Shown here piece after piece: positions 9,098 through 17,086 of a stretch of 64,000 nucleotides of DNA (positions are counted from its first letter, which is position 1; each line of letters begins with the position of its first letter). The stretch comes from RGIG8709 sp045575975 (GTDB lineage Bacteria; Bacillota; Clostridia; Monoglobales; Monoglobaceae), in NCBI GenBank assembly GCA_045575975.1, contig JAZNFO010000034.1, positions 62,001-126,000 on the forward strand. The letters are read 5' to 3'. Both the position numbers and the translations under genes were made by a program. The notes beneath the pieces were generated by a model that saw nothing but the letters and a program-made list of their open reading frames with translations, was not told the DNA's origin and searched no databases.

Positions 9098-9994
9098 TCA
9101 ATTTCCAAGAAGAGAAACAAGAAGAGGAAGAGTCTCATCATAAACGCTGTCAAGCATAGAAAGGGGGAGGGGATTTTTTCCCTCTCCGATTTCAATGGTG
9201 AATCCCGGCATTTTGAATTTGTTTATAAACCAGTCCTTAAAGCCTCCAAAGGACGCCATTCCATCGGTGTAATCCCCCTTGTAGCAGGAATCTTTTTCAA
9301 GTCTTTTTAAAATCTCTTTTGATTCAGCTGGCTCTCTCCCGAAAAAGCTGTGGTATATAACCTTTCCCTGAGAATGAAAGGCACAAACAATTGAAAAATC
9401 TTCTCTGTCCGTAAGTCTGCAAAGAGCATAGGTTTCAGGCTCGGACTCAGGGTGTGGACCTGAATATCTTGTTTTTCCCGGTCCCGAAATGCCGTTTTCC
9501 TTTTCTGCATTTTTTGATAAATCCCATAATGCGTCATAGTTGTGGTTAAGGTCAACTCCTCTTGCGTTTGCCTGCCAGTCAGAAAAGTCCCCTGAAGGAT
9601 TTATCTCTTTAAGATAATCAGGGTTTTTAATGTCAGGTGCAGAAAGTCCAAAAATGGAAAGGTCAACCCCGTCAGGGTTCAGCATAGGCAGAATGTAAAG
9701 TGTGTAGTTTTCGGCTAAGGCTTTTGCATCCTTTCCGCAGAGTTTAAAATCATTCTGAATTGCAGTTTCATATTGGAAGGCAAAATTCAAAAGAAGCTTT
9801 GCACTTAAATGCTCCATTCCGTGATGTGCTCCCACGAAAAGCATCTTTTTCTCACCCCTGCCGATTTTTAAAACATCAATATTTCGCCCCCAAAAGCTTT
9901 TTCCAATAGTTTCGTGCTTTGTGTGTGGAAAAACCTTTAAGAAAAGGTCAAAATCATTTTTCATCATTTCATATGAATATAAATTTCTTTGCAA
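9098..9994 (-). CDS. M14-family zinc carboxypeptidase
   Basis: Zinc ligands appear as HHGME (HxxE) near residue 80 and a later histidine in AFHSQG; the catalytic glutamate is in TIEIGEG and the substrate-binding arginine region is NARGVDLNHNY. This pattern fits the M14C group, which includes gamma-D-glutamyl-diaminopimelate peptidases acting on muropeptides. No signal peptide is seen, so a cytosolic muropeptide-recycling or mother-cell role is plausible. The start is uncertain: GTG at 10003 lies inside the likely SD, while TTG at 9994 is 8 bases from GGGAG and is chosen; ATG codons at 9967 and 9964 lack an SD. The SD lies within the upstream gene's terminator. Confidence 0.85.
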   Translation of the reverse strand: MQRNLYSYEMMKNDFDLFLKVFPHTKHETIGKSFWGRNIDVLKIGRGEKKMLFVGAHHGMEHLSAKLLLNFAFQYETAIQNDFKLCGKDAKALAENYTLYILPMLNPDGVDLSIFGLSAPDIKNPDYLKEINPSGDFSDWQANARGVDLNHNYDALWDLSKNAEKENGISGPGKTRYSGPHPESEPETYALCRLTDREDFSIVCAFHSQGKVIYHSFFGREPAESKEILKRLEKDSCYKGDYTDGMASFGGFKDWFINKFKMPGFTIEIGEGKNPLPLSMLDSVYDETLPLLVSLLGN

Positions 9995-10036
9995 AAAAAT
10001 CACTCCCTTGGAACATATTATGCCCCAAAGGAGTGA
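9993..10036 (-). terminator. Terminator of the 962-residue surface protein, overlapping the next SD
   Basis: On the minus strand 10036-10025 pairs with 10011-10000 (12 bp, one G-U), followed by A and seven Ts (9999-9993). The 3' arm contains the GGGAG that serves as SD for the peptidase gene, and its TTG start lies in the T run. Confidence 0.8.
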
Positions 10037-10053
10037 GATATTTCTATAAAAAT

Positions 10054-12942
10054 TTATAATGTATCAGCATACGCTTTGGCAGCCTCGGCGATTGAGATAT
10101 CGTATGATGAGTCATATGAATATGCTTCAATAGCAGCATAATAAAAAGTATTGGCAGCATCAATAACATCCTGTTTTAAATCATAATCTTCAGGATATGC
10201 TTCGTAAGCTGCTTTTGCAGCTTTGTAAGCTGCATAATATTCGTCGGCTAAATCACTTAAAGTGCCAAGAACGATACCGTTTTCAGGATCTTGGTAGTCA
10301 ATGATGTTTTCGATAATAACAACATCTTCCACCTTGCCGTCATATTCTCTTATGAAAACATAGTCAGCATATTTTGCCTTGTCAGCATTAGTAATAACTT
10401 CTCTGTCCCACTCGAAGTCACCAGCAGTGCCAACATTGACTTTGCCAACTCTCAGACTTGCGTTAACAACATAAACATTCTGAGCACTGCTTAATCTGAA
10501 TGTGTTAGCACCGATTGTTAATGCTTTTGTACTCTTTGTATAAGCGTCGCCATATCCGAAGAAGTACTTATCTTTTCCGTTAGCTATCTTCTGAAACACA
10601 CCGTCGATTGTACCGTTTGCATTTCTGATGCTATAACCAAAGTCAACAAGAATGTCAATAGCAGCAATAACACCGGAAGATGAAACGAAAAGCTTAACGA
10701 TATCACCTTCTGATAAGTCAGTGTCCATAGCATCACTTGTTGTGTAAACACCTTCTTTAAGCTCCCCGTCCATATAGTAGCTCAATATCTGGCAATCTTT
10801 ATAGTCTTGGGTTAAAGCTGCTGAAACTTTTGTTATAACTGCAATTGAAGAAGCAGCAGCAACTTTGCCATAGCCTGTTGTTACAACAAGAAGGTTTCCA
10901 AGTTCACCTTTGCTGTCAATATACACCTTACCTGTGTAATATTCATCATCAATAAGGTCGCTGAGTGTGCCTATTGCACAGCTTGATGTGTTGATTTTGT
11001 AGTTTGTTCCGCCAACATTGATAACATCGTTTTTAACAAAACCGTTTATATCGTTAACAGGTGTAGCACCTGTTGTTGAAGTCGCAAGGAAAATGACTTT
11101 TGTATCTTCATCAAGAGCTTTTCCAAGCTTTAAGTTAGCAGCATCATAAGCACCAGCTACATCCGCAACATATGCAAATTTATCATAATCGTAACCGGCT
11201 TCGTAAATAGCGTTGATTTCGCCTGCTGAATTTGTTCTGTATTTGATAAGTTCAAACTGGTTTCTGGCGTTGAATTCAACGCTACTACCTTTAATTGTTC
11301 CGGAACCATCAGTTGTGTTTTTGAATGCTCTTGATGAGTCTAAAGTGTATTTTGTGTTATCACCGGCATAGCAGTATGAGACAATAGAAGCAACTTTAAG
11401 AGTTTCAACACCGCTATCTGTTAAGAGTCTGATACGATATACGCTGTCTTGCAGTGCGCTTGTTTCATATGCACTGTAAAGAACATAGCCATAACCACCG
11501 GTGTTTCCGGGAATAACAGAATCATCTTCATTGTATGCAGCAATTTTACCGTATTTGTCAATATAGAAGGTACCGGCATCGCCATATTGAAGTCTGCCAG
11601 CCTTGTAGTTGCCATGGGCAACATCGTATTCGGCACCGTTGATTGTGTATTTAAGGCCTGTAGCAGATGTTACAGATGAAGATACTGCACTAACAGAACC
11701 GGAAACTGTTGTGGTGATAACCTCAGCCGTGATGTAGTCAGAATCGTTATCGGCTGCAACAATTGTTAAAACATCCCATTCCTGAAGGTCGGAAACAGAA
11801 ATTTCCTTGCCGTTTTTATAGAAAACATATTTTTTGTCTGTTGCTTCAGCGTTAACTAAAATAGAACTGATTGTGTTACCGTTTGCAAGCTCTGCAGTTT
11901 CTCTGAAGTAAACTCTTGTGCCAACAACCTCATCAACAACAGCTGTTGCACCCATTTCAACAAGGATAACATCATAGCCGTTTGTTGAGTTGTTGTCAAT
12001 AAGAGTGATTTGACCGCCATAAGGGCTGTATCTCATAACAATTGGTCCGAAGATTTCGTCAGTTGTATAACCGCCAACATTGTTGTAAACAACAGTTGTA
12101 TTGGCATCAAGTGTTAATGCTGTAGCATCTCGGTCTGATGCGTTTTTGTAATATTCAACATAAGTTCTTCCGCCGCTTGTAGAAATAGCCTCGTACTGGT
12201 CAAGTGAAAAAGATGCGACAATATTTGAAGAGGCTTCAACAATATCGGTTATAACAAGGTTACTGCTTGTTTTGTCCTCTTCAAGATATAAATCAACTCT
12301 TTTTCCAAGATAACTTTCAGCTGAGGAGTCTCCAACAAGAAAGCCGAGAGTTATATTGGATGATTCAAGATAAGATGCTGTCCAGTCGCTGTATTCACGG
12401 AAAGCACTGTGAGTTGTGCCATATGTATCACAAAGCTTAACCATAACCTTTGCGGGTATAGATGTGTCTATAGCCTTTGGACTATTAATAGCTGTTGTTG
12501 TATTTTCAACAATAATACCCGAAATCTTTATTGAGGGTTGAACCTCTTCGGAGGGCGGTGGATCCTGAACAGTAAACACAGGGAATTGCTTCAAGGGTTT
12601 CAAGTCTTCATCAAACATAAAATATTTGAAGCTGTAATCCTTAAAATCCGCTTCGCTGTCATAATCAACTGTTGCATACACGGAGTCGGTATCTTCAAGG
12701 TCAGTAAGATTTGCTGTTTTAAGGTCAAGAAGAACCTTGTTTTTGTATGCAGCGATATAAAGGGTTGCATTTTTTTCGTAGCCGTTTTTTGTAATATGCA
12801 TAAATGCATTAAACTGCTGATTTGCTTCGTCGTAGTAAACACCGGCGTTTACATTTGGTAGCGGATTACTTGATGTTTGTGCAAAACAGAAGCTTTGCAT
12901 AACAAGTAAAAGGATGATAGAGATTGCTAATAATTTTTTCAT
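10054..12942 (-). CDS. Large secreted repeat-containing surface protein, function unknown
   Basis: 962 residues with a clear signal peptide (MKKLLAISIILLLVMQSFCFA). The first ~110 residues carry a small beta module with a KYFMFDEDLKPL core, also seen at the C termini of the beta-helix and leucine-rich proteins in this window. The remainder is rich in Val, Thr, Asp, Tyr and Gly with recurring units such as DLQEWDVLTI and SGSVSAVSS followed by a YTINGAEYDV-like strand, a style common in clostridial S-layer-associated proteins. No SLH domain or sorting signal is visible. It starts 15 bases after the tmk stop with AAAGGAG ahead of the ATG, so it could be co-transcribed with proB and tmk. Function is not recognizable. 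Confidence 0.75.
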   Translation of the reverse strand: MKKLLAISIILLLVMQSFCFAQTSSNPLPNVNAGVYYDEANQQFNAFMHITKNGYEKNATLYIAAYKNKVLLDLKTANLTDLEDTDSVYATVDYDSEADFKDYSFKYFMFDEDLKPLKQFPVFTVQDPPPSEEVQPSIKISGIIVENTTTAINSPKAIDTSIPAKVMVKLCDTYGTTHSAFREYSDWTASYLESSNITLGFLVGDSSAESYLGKRVDLYLEEDKTSSNLVITDIVEASSNIVASFSLDQYEAISTSGGRTYVEYYKNASDRDATALTLDANTTVVYNNVGGYTTDEIFGPIVMRYSPYGGQITLIDNNSTNGYDVILVEMGATAVVDEVVGTRVYFRETAELANGNTISSILVNAEATDKKYVFYKNGKEISVSDLQEWDVLTIVAADNDSDYITAEVITTTVSGSVSAVSSSVTSATGLKYTINGAEYDVAHGNYKAGRLQYGDAGTFYIDKYGKIAAYNEDDSVIPGNTGGYGYVLYSAYETSALQDSVYRIRLLTDSGVETLKVASIVSYCYAGDNTKYTLDSSRAFKNTTDGSGTIKGSSVEFNARNQFELIKYRTNSAGEINAIYEAGYDYDKFAYVADVAGAYDAANLKLGKALDEDTKVIFLATSTTGATPVNDINGFVKNDVINVGGTNYKINTSSCAIGTLSDLIDDEYYTGKVYIDSKGELGNLLVVTTGYGKVAAASSIAVITKVSAALTQDYKDCQILSYYMDGELKEGVYTTSDAMDTDLSEGDIVKLFVSSSGVIAAIDILVDFGYSIRNANGTIDGVFQKIANGKDKYFFGYGDAYTKSTKALTIGANTFRLSSAQNVYVVNASLRVGKVNVGTAGDFEWDREVITNADKAKYADYVFIREYDGKVEDVVIIENIIDYQDPENGIVLGTLSDLADEYYAAYKAAKAAYEAYPEDYDLKQDVIDAANTFYYAAIEAYSYDSSYDISIAEAAKAYADTL

Positions 12943-12957
12943 TTGTTTTTCTCCTTT

Positions 12958-13566
12958 TTATAATAAATTTTTAATTTCTTCAAAAATAATGTCAGGCTCT
13001 CTGTTTCCGTCAGCGATAAAAATGTTTTCTTCATCTTTAAATCTTTCGCAAAGAGCAAGATAGTTTTCCCTCACAGAGGTGAGCCTTTGCAGATTTTCGT
13101 ATATTTCAAAGCTTTCTCTGCCTTTTTTTATTCTCTCAAGAGAAACCTCGGGCGGAATATCAACTAAAATTGTGATGTCAGGCTTAAGCTCAGCTCTAGC
13201 CTCACGATTAAGCTCTATAACCCAGTCGAGAGGAACTTCCGACCCCTGATATGCAAATGACGAAAGATAGTATCTGTCGCAGATAACATATTTCCCCTTG
13301 TCGAGTTGTTTTTTTATTCCGTCTGTGGGATTTAAAATGTGGTCAAGTCGGTCTGCGGCAAAAAGAGCTGCAATAACTCTTGGGTCTGCCTTCTCGCTGC
13401 CCGACAGAATTTTGTGAAGAAAGTCTCCTATTTGACCGTAGGTTGGCTCAAAGGTGGAGATGCATTCTTTTCCAAGACCTTCTAAATATTCTTTTAGTTT
13501 TTTTGCCTGAGTGCTTTTCCCGCTTCCGTCAATGCCCTCAAAAACAATAAATTTTCCTCTTTCCAT
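12958..13566 (-). CDS. tmk: Thymidylate kinase
   Basis: This enzyme phosphorylates dTMP to dTDP. The P-loop is FEGIDGSGKSTQ, the nucleotide-monophosphate site includes FAADR, and DRYYLSSFAYQG matches the family DR[YW] motif. Length is 202 residues, slightly short but normal. It starts 2 bases after the proB stop, so the two genes are almost certainly co-transcribed. Confidence 0.95.
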   Translation of the reverse strand: MERGKFIVFEGIDGSGKSTQAKKLKEYLEGLGKECISTFEPTYGQIGDFLHKILSGSEKADPRVIAALFAADRLDHILNPTDGIKKQLDKGKYVICDRYYLSSFAYQGSEVPLDWVIELNREARAELKPDITILVDIPPEVSLERIKKGRESFEIYENLQRLTSVRENYLALCERFKDEENIFIADGNREPDIIFEEIKNLL

Positions 13567-13568
13567 TT

Positions 13569-14351
13569 TTATCTCCCCTTAAAATGTGTTCCAACCTGTT
13601 TTCCCTCTAAGATGTCATAAATATTTTCAGGATTTTTTCCGTTTGTGATAAACATATGGATTCCTTTATCAGTAACCATTTTTGCAGCATTCAGCTTTGT
13701 TTTCATTCCCCCTGTGCCTCTTTTTGAGCCTGCACCTCCCGCAAGGGATAAAAGCTTATCGTCAATTTCTTCAATAAGGGGAATAAGCTTTGCATCCTTG
13801 TCTGTTTCGGGATTTCCGCTATAGAAACCGTCAATGTCCGAAAGGATAATAAGACAGTCTGCCTCAACCAAAAGGGCAACATAGGCAGATAAGGTGTCAT
13901 TGTCTCCAAATTCAAGCTCGTAGGTTGAAATAACATCGTTTTCGTTAACAATTGGGATAACCCCAAAGTCGAACATAGTGGAAAATGCCGCCTTGGCATT
14001 TTCAAAGGTGTGTTTTTCGTCAAGTATGTATTTTGTAAGAAGAACCTGAGCTGTCAGGTGTCCGTATTCTGCAAAAAATCTGTCGTATGTGGAAACAAGG
14101 CTTGCCTGACCAATTGCGGCAAGAGCCTGTTTTTTTCTTGTGTCTGCAGGCTTTTCGGGAAGATTAAGTCTTCCAACCCCCGCACCAACAGCACCGCTTG
14201 AAACAAGAATAACTTCAAGACCTCTGTTTCTAAGGTCAGAAAGAACTCTCACCAAGCCCTCTATTCTTTTTAAATTAAGCTTTCCCGTGTCGTGTGTAAG
14301 GGAGGAGGTTCCAACCTTAACAACAATTCTCTTAAAATCTTTTTTGCTCAT
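13569..14351 (-). CDS. proB: Glutamate 5-kinase, short form without PUA domain
   Basis: This enzyme catalyses the first step of proline synthesis, ATP-dependent phosphorylation of L-glutamate. Amino-acid-kinase motifs are clear: KVGTSSLTH, VSSGAVGAGVGRL, VNENDVIST, LSDIDGFYSGNP and GTGGMKTKL. At 260 residues it contains the kinase fold only and lacks the C-terminal PUA domain of the ~370-residue versions; such short forms are known and it is not truncated by a frameshift. No proA lies beside it; its partner downstream is tmk. Its leader contains an unusual string of hairpins. Confidence 0.93.
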   Translation of the reverse strand: MSKKDFKRIVVKVGTSSLTHDTGKLNLKRIEGLVRVLSDLRNRGLEVILVSSGAVGAGVGRLNLPEKPADTRKKQALAAIGQASLVSTYDRFFAEYGHLTAQVLLTKYILDEKHTFENAKAAFSTMFDFGVIPIVNENDVISTYELEFGDNDTLSAYVALLVEADCLIILSDIDGFYSGNPETDKDAKLIPLIEEIDDKLLSLAGGAGSKRGTGGMKTKLNAAKMVTDKGIHMFITNGKNPENIYDILEGKQVGTHFKGR

Positions 14352-14377
14352 TTTTCTTCTCTTCCTCGTTTCTTCTC

Positions 14378-14485
14378 GTTGCCGTCAGGCAACATATCGA
14401 GCCGTATGGCATATCGAGTCCCAAAGGGACATATCGAAAATCCCGAAAGGGATTTATATCGCTGATTTCATCGAAGATAAAATCA
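14378..14485. repeat. String of small hairpins separated by a constant ATATCGA linker
   Basis: Five inverted repeats follow each other: 14378-14393 (GTTGCC/GGCAAC), 14401-14410 (GCC/GGC), 14418-14430 (GTCCC/GGGAC), 14438-14455 (AAATCCC/GGGATTT) and 14463-14485 (TGATTT/AAATCA). The first four are joined by ATATCGA and the fourth is followed by ATATCGC. Stem sequences differ while linkers are constant. It lies in the 5' leader region of proB. Confidence 0.8.
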
Positions 14486-14536
14486 CACTAAGTATACCAC
14501 CAAATAGGGGAAATGTCAAAGAAAAAAACGAGGGGC

Positions 14537-14878
14537 TTAAATTTCCTCTTGTTCGTATAATGTTTTAAAAATTTTTGATGAAATTAACATATGTTTAGTG
14601 TAAACTCTGTGGTGGTCAAAAAGTCCCTGAATATACATTTCTTCGCAGCTTTCTCCTGCGTGTTTTTCAAAACATTCCTTATATTCTTTAAATAATTCCA
14701 GTCCCTCAGGTTTATCTTCAAAAAATTTCAGAAGCTTTAGTTCAGCAGAAAACAGCTTGTCTGAATGAATTTGAAGCTCTTCGTTTTCTTCAAGCGTAAT
14801 TTTTGCATCGCAAATTGCTTGGTTCATTGTGTTTGGAAATTCTTTAAGAGCCTCTATCATATAATCGTATTTCATCAT
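14537..14878 (-). CDS. Small hypothetical protein
   Basis: 113 residues starting MMKYDYMIEALKEF. The ATG at 14878 follows AAAGGA by 7 bases; an in-frame upstream extension lacks this support. It is acidic and largely helical by composition, with Cys/His residues in the second half (KECFEKHAGESCEEMY, DHHRVYTKH). I do not recognise the family. It sits at the left edge of the accessory region, divergent from tnpV, so it may be part of the mobile element. Confidence 0.65.
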   Translation of the reverse strand: MMKYDYMIEALKEFPNTMNQAICDAKITLEENEELQIHSDKLFSAELKLLKFFEDKPEGLELFKEYKECFEKHAGESCEEMYIQGLFDHHRVYTKHMLISSKIFKTLYEQEEI

Positions 14879-14958
14879 ATTGTATTCCTTTCGGTAAAAT
14901 AAAAAAGTGTGCAACCGATGTTAAATGACGATAAGGAAGAAAGGTGAAAATGTGTTAT

Positions 14959-14984
14959 ACAGCCGGATTGATATGATATTGTAG
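14959..14984 (+). promoter_or_regulatory. Upstream motif shared with the tnpX promoter region
   Basis: ACAGCCGGAT and, nine bases on, TATTGTAG are also present at the same spacing, inverted, at 26551-26576, just upstream of the serine recombinase gene (19 of 26 positions identical). The shared block lies directly upstream of tnpV and may be a promoter/operator carried by this transposon family. Confidence 0.45.
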
Positions 14985-15009
14985 AAAATTAAAATTTGGA
15001 GGAATTACA

Positions 15010-15393
15010 ATGAAATCAATATTTGAACAAAACGGCGGAACATATACAAAAGTTGGAGATTACTATATCCCTAACATCACAGTACCCGACACAAAGAAAT
15101 ACAATATCGGTAAATATGGAAATTTGCGAAAAACATTTTTGAAAGAACATCACAAATCCTATTACACAATTCTTTTTATGGAAGGCAAATTGTTTGAACA
15201 CCTTGCAGAGATAGACGAAACTTGCCATAAATGCCTAAAAGATATGATAACAAAAATGGCAGAGCAAGAAGGCGTTACGGAACAATTAAAAGCAACCGAC
15301 CAAATGGCTTGGGTGCAGAATATGAATAATATTCGCAACCGAGCAGAAGAAGTTATTTTGCGTGAATATGTGTACGGAAATTTTGAAGAATGA
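15010..15393 (+). CDS. tnpV: Transposon-encoded protein TnpV
   Basis: 127 residues. The sequence reads as a typical TnpV: an N-terminal FEQNGGTYTKVGDYYIP, then IGKYGNLRKTFLKEH, GKLFEHLAEID, AEQEGVTEQLKATD and a C-terminal NIRNRAEEVILREYVYG. TnpV proteins accompany Tn4451-type mobilizable transposons; their role is not established. A GGAGG SD precedes the ATG by 7 bases. The gene lies about 11 kb from the tnpW/serine-recombinase end, so it is either the other side of one large element or a remnant of a second related one. Confidence 0.88.
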   Translation: MKSIFEQNGGTYTKVGDYYIPNITVPDTKKYNIGKYGNLRKTFLKEHHKSYYTILFMEGKLFEHLAEIDETCHKCLKDMITKMAEQEGVTEQLKATDQMAWVQNMNNIRNRAEEVILREYVYGNFEE

Positions 15394-15475
15394 GTCAGCA
15401 TTTCAACTGTTGAAGATGGTTTGCTTTCCTTGATAAGAAATCCTATATTAAGAACGAATTAATTATTAAAGAGAA

Positions 15476-15508
15476 AAAATCCCTTTGTCAAAACGACAAG
15501 GGGATTTT
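15476..15508 (-). terminator. Terminator of the ATPase/TPR operon
   Basis: A 14-bp stem (15476-15489 with 15495-15508, one G-U) is followed on the minus strand by a run of Ts. It may also serve tnpV from the other side. Confidence 0.8.
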
Positions 15509-15521
15509 AATTCAAAAACAA

Positions 15522-17063
15522 CTAATTAGAATAATCCAATATTTGTTTTGCAATATCTAATTGTTCTTCGTCAAACCAATGTTTTTCTTTTTTTCTTGCA
15601 ATCACTAATTTCATCATTTTTTGTGCTTCAGGATAGTTTTCACTTTCAAATAAAATTTCTCCTAATAATTCCCATATAAAAATTTTATCTTGAGAAATAT
15701 TAATCTTCTTGGCTATAGCAAGTGCTTTTATGGCACAAGAATAAGCACGTTCTACATTGCCTTGAAACAAATAAGACAATGCGTTGACATAATGAACTTC
15801 CATAATGTATTTGTGATTTTCAGGCAACTCATTTCTTAGCAACTCCAAACACAAAGGCAAAGCATCTTTAATTTCCAATAAATTTCCTTGATTGATATTT
15901 ATATGTGCTTTTAAAATATAATATCTTGTTTGTGTTATTTTATACCACCTATTACTAAATGTTTCAGCATCCGATATGGCTATATCTATATAATACATTG
16001 CCTTATTATAATCCTTACTTAAGTACGACACTAACGCAAGATTGAAAATAATATCACTATAATAAGAATTCCCAATTAAGTCATTCATGGCTTTCCCACT
16101 AATATTAAAATCAGTTAATGCCATCTCAAAATTATCAGTGAGCAACCATAGACATCCAAGATTATTCCAATAAATCGCAATGTCCATGTCTGATATTATA
16201 TCACGAACAGGATCATCCTCTTTAAGTTCTTCTATAAACTGAATAAGCATAGCACAATATGTTTTAGCTAATTCGTAATCTTTTGAATTATATCCAAATT
16301 TAACAACCGATTCATACAATTTGATTTTTTTCAATTTATCGTTCTCTAAAATTTTATTAAAATTGGAATATAAGTGTTCATAACATACATATGCAGCAGC
16401 ATAATACTTGTTTTCGCTTAACAATTGTACAAAGGCATATATCTTCTCATATAATACTTTTCTATTCTCGTATTGTTTATACTCGCCCTTCAAAAAATCA
16501 CTTATACTATCTTTGCTGTTTGTCACAAATGCTTTTTTATGAAAAATGTTATAAACTATATCAGAAACTGTATTTTTGTTTTCTGCATATTGATTTTTAT
16601 TGCTTTTGTACCAACTATCTTCTTTATCAATAAATTCCGGGTGTATTATGCCGTGATAATAGGAATTGAAAATTTCATGCAAAGAAACACAACTCCAAAA
16701 ACTATAAGAATAACTAATTAATTCATTAACCGCAAACGTAGGTAAAACAATAATTATATTACACCTATGACTTAGTAGCCAATCTCTATTATAATTCAAA
16801 TTAACAATAGATTTTTTTACATCATTGTTATTGCTTTCATCAATAACGATAATAGATGAATCATCAATATCATTAAGATTTATATCTCTTTGAGACATTT
16901 CGCTTGTTGTAGTAGCACGAACATCAAAAAAAATACTTAAATCCTCGAAAAAATGTTTTTTGGTCACACAACTATTAATTTCCGCAACAACAATTCCGCC
17001 ATTTGTATTGTTGCAAAATAATTTAACATTATCAAAGGCTGTTTTATATTTTTTGCTTCTCAT
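15522..17063 (-). CDS. TPR protein with N-terminal P-loop-like domain, partner of upstream ATPase
   Basis: About 513 residues. Residues 1-150 have alternating strands and helices (SSIIVIDES, LNYNRDWLL, NIIIVLPTFAVNELI, then FWSCVSLHE), a pattern I associate with the domain placed ahead of TPR arrays in bacterial STAND-like proteins; no Walker A is visible. Residues ~190-510 hold helix pairs typical of tetratricopeptide repeats (for example NLGCLWLLTDNFEMALTDF and LLGEILFESENYPEAQKMM). The gene follows the ATPase gene by 14-23 bases on the same transcript. The start is unsettled: GTG at 17072 or ATG at 17063, both with weak SD; the ATG is used. The pairing suggests a sensor/scaffold working with the ATPase; defence is inference. 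Confidence 0.7.
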   Translation of the reverse strand: MRSKKYKTAFDNVKLFCNNTNGGIVVAEINSCVTKKHFFEDLSIFFDVRATTTSEMSQRDINLNDIDDSSIIVIDESNNNDVKKSIVNLNYNRDWLLSHRCNIIIVLPTFAVNELISYSYSFWSCVSLHEIFNSYYHGIIHPEFIDKEDSWYKSNKNQYAENKNTVSDIVYNIFHKKAFVTNSKDSISDFLKGEYKQYENRKVLYEKIYAFVQLLSENKYYAAAYVCYEHLYSNFNKILENDKLKKIKLYESVVKFGYNSKDYELAKTYCAMLIQFIEELKEDDPVRDIISDMDIAIYWNNLGCLWLLTDNFEMALTDFNISGKAMNDLIGNSYYSDIIFNLALVSYLSKDYNKAMYYIDIAISDAETFSNRWYKITQTRYYILKAHININQGNLLEIKDALPLCLELLRNELPENHKYIMEVHYVNALSYLFQGNVERAYSCAIKALAIAKKINISQDKIFIWELLGEILFESENYPEAQKMMKLVIARKKEKHWFDEEQLDIAKQILDYSN

Positions 17064-17086
17064 ATCGCCCACTTCTCATTCTTTTT

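Noticed and set aside
13569..14351. proB as a truncated pseudogene because it lacks the PUA domain
   Set aside because: The kinase domain is complete, the stop is clean and the next gene starts 2 bases later; PUA-less ProB proteins are a known form.
14378..14485. CRISPR-like appearance of the hairpin string
   Set aside because: Repeats are only 7 bases, the spacers are palindromes, and no cas genes are present.
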